Origin: Telmatactis stephensoni
Taxonomy: Eukaryota > Cnidaria > Anthozoa > Actiniaria > Isophelliidae
Length of the DNA stretch: 64,000 bases
NCBI GenBank assembly: GCA_029948255.1
Contig: JALIZF010001771.1
Location: 248,001 to 312,000 of the forward strand
Direction of reading: 5' to 3'
Within the stretch, counting starts at the first letter, position 1, and the number at the start of each line of letters is the position of its first letter. Below the pieces are notes generated by a model that made no database searches, had not been told where the DNA came from, and saw only the letters and a program-made list of their open reading frames with translations. Both the position numbers and the translations under genes were made by a program. This document shows, in pieces, positions 12,501-24,500 of this stretch.

Positions 12501-15500
12501 ACACCTAACCCTACTCCCACCCCCACCACCACTCCTTGGCGGCCTCTCACCTCTTCATCTCCCCCTCCAACCCCACCCCGCCCCCACCCCTCTGCTGAGC
12601 ATGTGCTAAGCTGGCCGAGTAATTAGCTTTGTTTTATGGTCATTTATCTACCTCGCGGAAAAATGATTTGTAAATTAAATCAGTGTGGAAATGGTCTAAT
12701 TGATCTTTTTTGTCGTAGCTTGCTCGTCTAGCAGAGTTAGAAGAGACAGTAGCCGAACAGGATAATGCTTTAGCTATTGCTGCGGAGAAATTCAAGAGAT
12801 CACGTGAAGAGAATGTTAAATTAAGAAAAGACCACAAGGACCAAGTTAATACCCTGAAAAACGACCACGAAAGGTGAGAGTAACATGTCCTCACTCCAAC
12901 CTGCTTGCAATCAGTCCTCTCTTATCTCAGGAATCAATCTGCAATCTGAAACCACGTAGATATGCACTTAGAACAAGAGGATAATATTTTCTGGAGAATG
13001 TAGTGCTTATATATCTCGGAAAAGGAGGCAGCATGGCCGAGTGGTCAGAGCGTTGGTCTCGCAGTCTGGCGGTCCCAGGTTCGATTCCCGCTCTGGCCAC
13101 TAGCTGAGACTGAATTTGTTCCGATTTCGATTAGTTCAAATTCATTTTCTCGGCCATGCTTGTAATATAGCCAACTGGTTTGCCTCCTTGCCAGTTGGGA
13201 TTCTTAATCCATTTATGTTTGATTATACTTCATTTCATTTCAGTTCATTTCAACCGCATCTGATTATATACATATAGATATTTGCGGTATATAAATCTTA
13301 AACATTATTATTATTATTATTAGTTAGTGCTTATATATCTTGGATTTAATGCTTATATTCCTTGGATTTAGTGCTTATATATCTTGTTTCTTTTATTTCA
13401 TTCAGAAAAGTGGATGGTTATGAAACAATGGTTAAAGAATTAAGGGATGAAATTCAAATAAGAGATGACAAGAACACAGAAAAGAACAAACAGGTAACAA
13501 AAGGCTGTTTAAGGCTTGTATTCTTTACAAGTCTTACAGAGGAAGTCAGTCTTCAATGTTTGTCGTAAGATGTTTCTGTTATTACCTCTTGAGTGGTTTC
13601 ATTGAGGAGGGAAGAGGAGGGAAGAGGAGGGAAGAGGAGGGAAGAGGAGGGAAGAGGAGGGAAGAGGGGGGAACGTGAACTCTTGTCTGTAAACAACTCT
13701 TCATGTTAGATTGAAGTCCTACAAGAAGAACTAGAAGCAGCAAAAGAGGCTAATGAGCGAGCTCCTACCCGTACCATGAAGCAACTGGTTGAAAGACTGC
13801 GGAATCAACTGGCTTTAAAAGAGAAACAACAGAAGGTAACAATTGTACATTTCTACTTTTAGATTCACTTAAATGGGTGGTTTCTTGTAGGAGTTTCACA
13901 TCTTAGTATCTTGCATTTGACGAAAAGTGTATTTAGTTTTTTATAGGATTTTGAGTAAAGTTTGTTTGATACTTTGTGATGTATTTCTTTTGGTTATTGT
14001 TATTCAGTCGTTAAGTCAAGCTTTGCTGCAGTTGAGAGCTGACATGGTTACTGCTGCTGAAGAAAATGTGCAGGTACAAGAGGATTTCTATGGAATAATA
14101 TACTTCTTATTGTATGCTCATGCATTCATTCATTTGTATGTTTGGTCGGTCGGTCGGCCATTCGTTTGGTCGGTCGGTCGGTCAGCTTAACTCCATACTT
14201 GTGATTTCTTTTAATCTAAAGATTCATGCCAAGAGAGCTGAACAAGAAGCCAATGTCCAACATGTCGTGAATAAAGAAACAACAGGATTACAGGTATGCA
14301 CCATTTACCCTTTTGAAGAGTAACTACATTCAGGGAATGAACAGGAGAATGAGATTTCCATTTGTGCTTTTTTAAGAATCGATTTGATCGCTGGCAGCTC
14401 GCGCTGAAAGCGAATACATGGCAATACCATTAAAAATTTCAGTGCGCACAAGTGGATGGTGGTCAGAAAATAGCCAGAATGCGGTGCAAAGCGTCCTGCT
14501 ACATTCATTAGTATATGACATACGTGGAATTCTGCAGTCAGAATTAACTTGAATTTATCTCTTAATTAGAATCGAATTGAAGAGTTACAAGAGCGCATGG
14601 AGAAATTAAAACGAGAGTTGAAGAACAAGAAGGAAAAAGAAACGTCACTTGTAGAAGAGAAAGACAAATTAAAGCAGGTAGCCTCTGTCCCTCCTTCCTT
14701 TTGTTGCGTCGTTGCTTGCTTTCTTGTTTTCTTGCTTACTTGCTTTCTTGCTTTCTTGCTTTCTTGCTTTCTTGCTTTCTTGTTTTCTTGCTTTCTTGCT
14801 TTCTTGCTTTCTTGCTTTCTTGCTTTCTTGCTTTCTTGCTTTCTTGCTTTCTTGCTTTCTTGCTTTCTTGCTTGCTTGCTTGCTTGCTTCTTGTTGCTTG
14901 CTTGCTTTCATGTTTCCTTCTTTCCTTCCTTCCTTCCTTCCATCCATCCTTCCTTTCTTTCCCGTTCTTGTCATGTTTTATTGATATATCTGCCTAAATT
15001 TTGTTTTTTTTTTCTTTTGATTTCAATTTTTTGTTGAAGGAATTATCTAAAAAAGACTCAGCGTTAATCAAACTTGGCACTGAATTAAAAGACTTGGAAA
15101 GTGTACAAGATCGTCTAGAAAACAAACAAGAAGAACTTTCTGAAGAAAAAAGAAAGGTAATGAAGGAAGGAATGCCTTCCATTCCGGCTATTACTTATAC
15201 AGGAAGACATTCATTTGAGAGGACACCGATGAAAAACGCATTGCGCATACTCGGAATTTGAAATAAAACCATAGGAGGTTTAGTAAATATTGAAAGTTAA
15301 GGCTGTTCGTGAAAAGTTGGTGGTTATTATTATTTACAGTGCTGCGCCTCGAACCGTTGCCACTACCACAAAATTTTTGATTACTTTTTGACATCTTTTG
15401 GACAACTTTGAATACCGCTAACCAATTAGATACTGGCGCTTCACTTTGATGTCTCGATAGGCGGAGTTTGTACATCATATCGAAACATCAAAGTGAAGCG

Positions 15501-18500
15501 ACGATATTTAATTGGTTAGCGGTATTCAAGGTTGTCAAAAAGATGTCAAAAATTAATCAAAAACTTTGTGGAAGTGGCAACGGTTCGAAGCGCAGCACTG
15601 TAAACCATCGCCTTAGTTGTTCTCTTTCCGATAAAAATAATAAAAGAGAAATTCGCACACGACAGTTGAATCGACGGTACCTTTATTTGTAAACACGAAC
15701 GCGTCCACGAATTCCCGCCGAATTTTTGAGCATGCGCAATACGTTTTTCACTGTGTCATTTGAACGCTCACTCGGCGGGCTTTCAACCCTCCTCGGCTGA
15801 GCATGCGCTGTAGAGACCTGTCTGTATTTTGTGACGGACAAACATTGCATATAATGAATTAGCCAGTAACAAAACGAGCAGGGGAATGGGACCAAGTTTC
15901 TTAGATACGAGTTAATTCGCAAACAGACTTCATAATAAGAAACAACACATAAAAATAAGTAAGAATTGAAAATTTGATCATGTTTGAGCAAATGGAAATA
16001 GAATTATGATGTTTCAAAATTTTCTTAAAATACAGAGAATGTATGGTTTGGCTGGACGTTTTGGCTGGACACCATACATTTCTTTGTAATTTTGACAGGG
16101 TTTGAATGTTCATAACATTGTTTCTATTAAGTCAAACTTCCCCAAACTTGGTCAGCAGGCTTGTTGTATGCTACTCTCTTTTTTTGTCGGCTACTTCCCC
16201 CGATTAATTAATCAGGGAATTTAGGAATTACTAGAAATTGGCTTTTTAGCCAGGTTTTCGTTTTATTGTAAAATCACCTTACAAATACAGGCCTTGCATT
16301 TTAGAGTAAAATCTTTTTTGAGGCTGCAGCTGATACAGAATTGGGATCAGAAGAGCGAACGAACAAACCAACAAAAGACAGACAAACAAACAGACAAACT
16401 GATGGACGGAATCAAAAGAAGAAGAAAATGTTACCTTTTTTGGGAGGAGTATAAATTTGTTGATTGCTTCCACAGGTTGTGCGTCTTGAATCTGAAGCCG
16501 AAAAACTCCGCAAGAAAGTCAAGTCCCTTGAAGATCAGTTGGGTGTTGAAAGAGCAGAGGGTGGCATTGTGGTCGTAGAGACTCAAGAAGTTGCAGAGGC
16601 TGCTCCAGCCACACTAGACTTTCCACCAGACCAAAAGGTAAAGGTGTTTGCTAGAGTAGTTTTCGTTTGAATGGGAAAACAGCATAGTCACAGCACGGCC
16701 CAGTTACGGCGGGACTTTTGTAAGGTAGTATATATATGTACATACGTAAGGTAGTACGTACGTACGTACGTACGTAAGGAGGTGTGCGTAAGGTGTTACG
16801 TACGTACGTACGTCCAATTCAGTAGCTTATTTTTATTAATGTTTGTTTTAGTCTACCAAAAGCAATATAGAAGTAGCAAGGTGGGAAGAAAGTAAAAAAT
16901 GGCAACGTAAAGTCGAAAATTTACGAGAAAAGTTAAACGAAAAGACCAAAGAATTAGAGAAAGCTGAGAAAACGAACACAATGCTGAGAGAAGCTTTACA
17001 GAGAGGAGATAAAGACAAGGCTGGATTACAGAACAGATTGAAGAGGTAATACTAATCATCATCATCACCACCATCATTATTATCATCAGTACGGACGTGC
17101 GGCCATGGTACTGAACATTCAGCCAATCAGCAGTCAACAATGAACGCATGAGCCAGTTTAATCAATTTAAAATTGCGGTACAGCAAGTGATATACTGATG
17201 TTGCAATAAACCTTTTCCGAATTCGCTTCAGTGCACACAGTGGTTTCAAGTCAAGGTTGGACTTGATAAATAAAGAGTGTGTTGTCTGCAGTCCCTCCTT
17301 TTCCTCTCCCTTCTCCCCTCCCCTACTCGCCCCTATTCTTCGCTCGTCCAGGTATTCTTGGCGCTCGCTTTTACTGATTCTGGAGGGAAAAGGAGGGACT
17401 GCTCGCAGTCTATAAATACAATAAATGTATGAAAATGTATGAAAGCTTCAAGGCCAACCTCGTTTGGAAGTGGACTTCGGGAAGGGTCTATTTTTCTCTT
17501 GCTAGCAATACAGTTTTAGGTTTTGTTGCAGAGAAAAATTGCAGTATCTATTATTACTCTGCAACATTCAATACAAGTCATTTGTTCAAAATGTTACAGA
17601 GAAAAGTTCAAACTTTTGAATTTTTTGTAACTTTTTTATGAGGACATTGTTGCTGCCGTTGTTGCTAGACACGAATTGAAACACTCGGTAAATTTCACTC
17701 GTAACAGTAATGCAACAAGAAAATGTAAAATTACGCTGCCAGCACGAGAAAAAGAATTGCAGTGTGTATCACCTGCTTTACAATACGGAGAAAACTGTAC
17801 CGTATCATTTTCTACTCATACAAAATCTCCTTTCAACATACAGTTTTCTGTGACCGTAAGTTTTCTGCAGCTATTCTAGCTTTTGCAGCTTTTTTTCACA
17901 ATCTTTCATTTTTCCACAGTCATATAAAACCTGCTGTAATCACTTCCAGTGATATTTCGGGTATTTCTTTGAAACATCTTGTAGCGTGACACCATAGTAA
18001 TGTATTCTTCCAAAACATGAATTTTTTGATCACTTCTTAAATGTTCCCATAGCAACGGCGTCCTCAATAGACTGTCACGCTGTCACACTTGGAATCTTTG
18101 TGTACATTACAAAACATTTAATGTAAGATATTTTCTGACTCGCTTTTTCCAGTGCTGCCCGTGCAACTAGTACTCCTGTTGTTCCTCCAACTTCTGATGA
18201 GTTTGTTCAAGACCTTAAGCACAAGATATTTGCCTTAGAAGAAGAGGTAGGTAGTGCTTTAGTATGGTTGTCTTCTCTATTAAATACAGTTGAACATCTA
18301 CTAACTTAAGTAAGTGTATTGGTAGTTTATGTCTTCTACCTGTTTCCAAATAGAAACTAATAGGCTGAGGCCTAACTAGGGCTAACTAGAAAATAAATAA
18401 TTTTAAAGATAGAGCAATAAAAACAAAACAAAAACAAACAAAAAACAAAAACTGCTACCTCTACAACAACCAGTATTTTCCGGCCCGGCCATCGACCTGT

Positions 18501-21500
18501 TCCATCCCTTTACTCTTTATTGACGCCTCTCCATAACGGCCACTTAATGTGTCTTCAGGTTGGCCATTGTGGAGTCGGATGTTCGACTGTATTGAAAATT
18601 ACTCGCAGCCACCTTAATATCAGCACCATATTTTTCCCAGACAGGCAAACACTCAACATGACAATCTTAACACCTGATTTGTCTTCTTACTTAACATCCC
18701 AGTCTTAGTAAAGATTATATGGGTACTATGTAGGTTTAAGGTTTGATATAAGTAGCAAGCTGTCGACTCTGTCACACAGAGTCGTCGTTTAGAAACAAGT
18801 GTATCTCATAATAATAATTAACAATAATGTTTTATTGGGTAAGCAGATAAAGACATAGTGTTTTTTCCAGCTCGGTTGGTTAGTGAGCGGATTTCAGATG
18901 CGAGACGTAGTAAGTTCGATTCCAAGTCACCTCACACTTGTTTCGCCTCCTTTAATACCCGAAACGGAACACTGATGGGAGAGAGTGGGGTAATAAGAGC
19001 GCACCCGCGTCTGCTTCCTGGGAGACCAGCTTCTAGCTGAAGGAACTACCGACATTAAATATTAGTGCTTTATTTTCTTTATCCCAGTTTAAAGACCATC
19101 TATTTTCTTTCTGTGATGTAGAATCAGGACCTCAAGAGACAGTTAGTACTTGGTCGTGACAGGCAACTGGAGGCTTTACAATTACGTAATGACCAGCTTA
19201 ATGAAGCTGTAAAATCACTAGAAGATGAGTTATCAAGACGTATGAGTGACCAGGTACGACCTAGAGAGATTACTACGGGAAACCTTGAATGATTCTATAA
19301 GTCGTTCTTTTCGTTCCTTTGCATCGGCAAGTCGCTTAAACTATGAGCGACTACAACAGGAAGCCCAACTCAGGAGCGAAAAGACCGACTTGTCTAGGAA
19401 AACCTACGGTACGGTTTTACGTTATGGATAAGAGGACATGGCCCGTTTTGGTGTCACTGACTGCATCAAACTCATTCATACTCACAGAGCATCAAGGTGT
19501 TCAGTGTTTGCGAAAAAAACGATTGCAGCAACGACTAGCTATGCTATCTGCGGGTCAGTCCTATTAGCTTTGTAGGACCAAAAATAAAAAATATTATTGT
19601 TGTTTTTCTTTATCACGTAGAGTTGCTATCGCGGGCGCACGAGATCCCACAGCTGAAGACTAAGCCTAGTAATCCAGGGACCGGTCCCTGAAAGCTCGAT
19701 TAGCGCAATTCCAGGAATAAATTATTAGCACTAACCAAGCATTCAGGAACTAGACAGAGTGCAGGTCACAGGTTCAAATCCCATGTGAGCTTGGGTTAAA
19801 ATTCATTTTCACATGGTGCTAAGTTAAGGCTTATGTCCGTCGGGCATTAAAAATAACTGCTTACAAACTGTTAATTCGATACAGTAAACGAGGTACTGAA
19901 TATTGTGCTTTTGTTTTTTGTAGCGAACTATTGACCAATCAGATGCCGAGATGTACAGAGAAATCTTCGAAAAGAACCAATCACTACAAAGACAGTTGCT
20001 AGAGGCTAAAGAGGTATGAACTCTCTTTTTGAGTGAAACGTCCTGAGGTCATCCTCAGTGATTCAAACTTATGACTTAAGTGATTCAAACTTATGATTTA
20101 CAGTAATACTCGTAAAATAGAGTAATGGTGGATAGAGAAGGGCGTGGGGTTAAAGGGCGCTTCGTCGCCCCTTCGTCGCCCTCAAGTTTCTTAGTAAAAT
20201 GGATATTACAAGCTGCCAACGTAAAACAAGCTCCCTTAACGCAATCAGTTGTTTTTCATCCTTTCATTCATTCGTTTGTTCGTTCTTTTCTGTTTTTAAG
20301 GAAAACATGGAATTAAGATTTGAATACGAGCAAGCAAGAAAAGAGAATCCACGACTAAAGGTACGTCGATATCTCTCACCTCTGTGTTCTTTACTTCTTT
20401 AAATATAATCTTTTTTGTATGATATTTCATACATAAGTTACTGATGCTTTGTCAGAAGGATAAAAGTTTGTATTTTTAATTACTTTACAGGCTCGAGTTG
20501 ATGATTTGCAAGAATACGTTGAGATAATGAAAGCAGAACTGGATGCCAGTAAGAAGAGAGAAAAAGCTAGAAAGGTAACCATTACAACTCGTAGAGACGG
20601 CCAGCATTTTGGCTCCTCAACTAGAAATCGCACTTAAGGCCCGGAAACACTTTTCCCGAAACATTTGCTGAAACACCGCGCGTAATACGGTTGCACCGTG
20701 TGTTCACCACTGAAACATCTCGTGCAATGTGAGAACCCTCGGAGAACTGAGACCCAGTATTGATGACGTATTCTAAGGAATCAAGCTAAATTTCAACGCT
20801 ACAAGCTCTTGTACATGTTATCATTGTATATTGTTGCTGCTATAGACTCTATCTAACTTCTGCTAAAAATTCTACTACCTTGATATAGCTATTTTGTGCT
20901 CTTTCTTTGAGTCTAATTAAATGCCGTGACGCCCTTCGCTTAAATTTCATCACAATTTCAATGGTTATTATTAACAAAGTGAGTTTATTATTAACCAAAT
21001 TCGTCCCAGCCTTCCAAAGAGCGCAGATTTTAGTCTGGAGGGACTTTTAATAGGCGGGTACACTGGAGAAAATTCCATCTTTGATTTCGTTTTAATTATA
21101 TTCTCCCAAGATACTCAACTTTTAAAAATTGTGCATTTTCGCTAGGGGTTATAAGGACTTTAATAAAGCTACACCGTTATTACGGATTAGTCCCGTAGAT
21201 GACCACAATTAAGGCGTTATTGTATCTATAGAAAAGCCTTGGTACAGGTCTAGGAGGTCAAAGTGTAGAAGACATGGAAAGAGTACTAGCTGCCATGCGT
21301 AGAGTGGTAGAACGACTTCAAGGTGAAAATGAACAGCTGAAGAAAAGTGTTGGGGCTGGTGGACCTCAGTACTCGGCTGTTATAAAAGAAAATGCGAGAC
21401 TTAAGGTGAGAGTGATGAAATTACGATAACCCTAGCTAGTTAGCGTTCTTGTGATCGTCATGATCACTAAGTGTTCTTAACGTACGAGTTGTTGTAAATC

Positions 21501-24500
21501 CAAAAATGTGATCAGTTTTTCCGTGGATTTATAACTATTTTAGTAGTCTCTAAAGCCGCAGTACTTTTGATATGTAAGTATAGCTTCTTTTTTGTAGAGT
21601 GTATTTGTGCAAATTCAGTTACAGTTAGCCACTTTAGAAACGAGTGGAGGACTGGGAACGAGTTTTTAGAATTAATCTAATTAAGAAATCAACCCCCATC
21701 ACAAGAACGAGCATATCGTAAATATTAAGTTTCATGATTTTGACAAAGTTTGGATAAGTATTAAATGATCTATTCAAAAACTGTAAAAATTACAAAGAAA
21801 TGTATGTTTACTAGGGACACCTGTCCCTAGTAACATTTCTTTGTATTTTTTGCAATTTTCAAATACCTGCAAATCATTGGATCATAATCCAAACCCTATC
21901 AAAATCCTAAAACTCAATATTTACGATATGCTCTGTCTTGTGACGGGGTTCATTTCTTAATTAGATTAATTCTAAAAGCTCGTTCCCAGTCCTCCACTCG
22001 TTTCTAAAGTGGCTAATATGGAGTTACGCTCAAATTTACGAGCATTTGTAAGTTCTGTTCGCTTTGTGAAACGGGGGCTGGGGTCGCGGAGACAGGACCA
22101 GAGGGTACATCAACCACCATTTCCCACTTTTCCCTTGGTTTGAGAAGCAAAAAGACGACTGTTTTCTCAGCGTATGATTCCGGGTGAGGATGATGATGAT
22201 GATGATGATGATAAATATGACAATGATAAAGAATATTTATAAGATATTGGTGTTCTGATAGCAAGAGCTAGATAAAGCAAAAGTCGCTGTGTTTGCTAAC
22301 TCGTCCAAGCCCATACCTTCTTCTGGTGACAGAAAGAACACAACCAAATTAATGAATGAAAATGAAAAACTCAGGAAAGAGCTGAAAAAGGTTTGTAACT
22401 TATCGTCTTCAAATTGTACTAAAATCTTGATGATTCTTGAGTCTTTTGACCATCAAAGAATAGCTTACATCGTGCTAAACGGCCACTTCAGAATTGTTGT
22501 AAAGTTCGATTGTAGTTTTGCTCCAGTATTGTCGCAATTCTATTCTTGATGGGTATTATTTTGCCTTCACAGGAGAAAGAGGAAAGTGAAAAACTTCGAG
22601 TTGCTGTTGCAAATTCCGAAACGACAAAAACGGAACTCGTGCAAGAACTTGAACAAGTAGGTTTAGAACAAACTAGCCATGTTGTTTTGAATATGCAGAT
22701 GAACCTCCCCTTGCAATCTCTCGTAAATGAACGCTTTTACTCAATACAAAAACCAAGTCAGTTCTCATTCACATTATTGTAGTTGGATCCTCTGTTATTA
22801 ATTGCCTCTTTGTTTTAAGGCACATGAGAGGTTGTCTGGTACAAACTTAGAAGGCATGAATACAAAAGAGTGGAAGTCGGTGGTATTACCAAAAGTTTAT
22901 GAAGACAAAATGCAAAAACTTCAAACAGAACTTGAGAAAAAGGTGTTGTGATTATCACATAACCCCTGTTCTCTAAAATGTCAGCAATGTTTCTCCTCTC
23001 CTCTCCTCTCTCCTCTCTGCTCTGCTCTGCTCTGCTCTGCTCTGCTCTGCTCTGCTTTGCTCTGCTCTGCTCTGCTCTGTACTGCAATTCATCTTAATAT
23101 CATCAACTTAATATCATATCTTTTAATGCAATTGCAGACAAATCTTTTAAAAGATATAAAGTCCTATTTAAAAGGCGCCGCACAGAGAGAAACAGAATTG
23201 TTGAAGAAGCAACAAGAACTGGAAGAAAAGGTTTGGCCAAGATGTAGCCATTTCTAAAAAGTTTTCTTGTTTGTGTTGATTCATTTATTTGTGTCTATAT
23301 CTGCTCCTTTCTTTGTTTGCAAACAAACGTTGCGCTGCCGCGAAAAATGGTCATTACAACTTTTCTCGCGTTACATTGGCTCAACACTTATAATAAATAA
23401 TCATTTACAGCATATCCACATAGTGGTTCTTCATCTGCTGGTACTCACACTCACTACCTCTACATTAAATATTTTTCATACATCGCTCAACTCACATGTT
23501 GATTTTTGCTGAGGGAGGAAAAACCGGAGAACCTGGAGAAAAAACCCTCGTGGCATGGTAGAGAACAACACATCAAACTCAATTCACATATGATCCAAAC
23601 TACGCCTGAATGAACAAAGCGAAAATTTTATATTTTCACGGATTTTTAACTCGTGGATTGCACATCCGCGAGATATTTTGCTGAAGGTTTTGAATTTCGT
23701 ACTGCTGATGCAACTCGAGATGATTTGTCATGACAATTAGTGTGTGTCTGTCTCTGCCTGTCTGTTGCAATCGCTGAACTATTTTTTTTCTGCGATCGGG
23801 TTGATCTATGGAATTATGTAATATGTATTTGTCTCAGTTTGTATGTATGGGGCATTACCAGCTTCGACCTACATTCCTCTCGGACCATTAGAAAAGTGAT
23901 TTGGGGAAGAGGGGAGACCCCCAAAAAATTCATGCGAGGAAAAAAGAGAAGAAAAAACTCTTGCAGAAGGCAATCTAATGGTCCGTCCTAAAAGTGGAAC
24001 CAAGCTTTACTCTATTGCACGTCTAATCAACATGTATTATGTTGTTATAGATAACAGTTTTAGAAAGATTTCCTACGAACATTAAAGTAGATAGCGACCT
24101 TGTAAAAGAACTGCAGACTTCAAGGTGAGTATGACATTTTTCTCTTTTTTAATTTTGGGATTCCTTTGTTGGCCGTCCGAGGAAACTAGGCCAGAAAGTA
24201 CAGGAAGCCCGTCGATGAGAATGACCACAGGAAGCCCAAAAATAAGAGAAACATAAACAGACGTTTGCGGAGGAGACTGAGCATGACTTTTTGCTTCGTC
24301 GTTCGATCGTTCGCCTGTCATCCATTTATCGTTCATTTATTATTCGATCTAGTGAGTCAGTTAAGATGAAAGCGGAGATACAGATCTTTTGCGTAATAGT
24401 AGAGAGTACGAGAGATTTCACTTGTCTAAACAAAGTCTCCTTCGCCTAAATAAATTGATTTTTTTTCTCACTAGATTACGTGTGGCAAGCCTAGAATCTG

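Noticed and set aside
13029..13104. Functional tRNA-Leu or tRNA-Ser gene
   Set aside because: The A and B boxes fit, but the 5' and 3' acceptor strands do not pair properly and the sequence continues into a SINE body with flanking target duplications.
14597..15037. 146-residue plus-strand frame and 101-residue minus-strand frame rich in Leu/Ser/Phe or Lys/Ala/Arg
   Set aside because: Produced by the CTTTCTTG microsatellite. Only the first 27 codons (14597-14677) are real CEP290 code.
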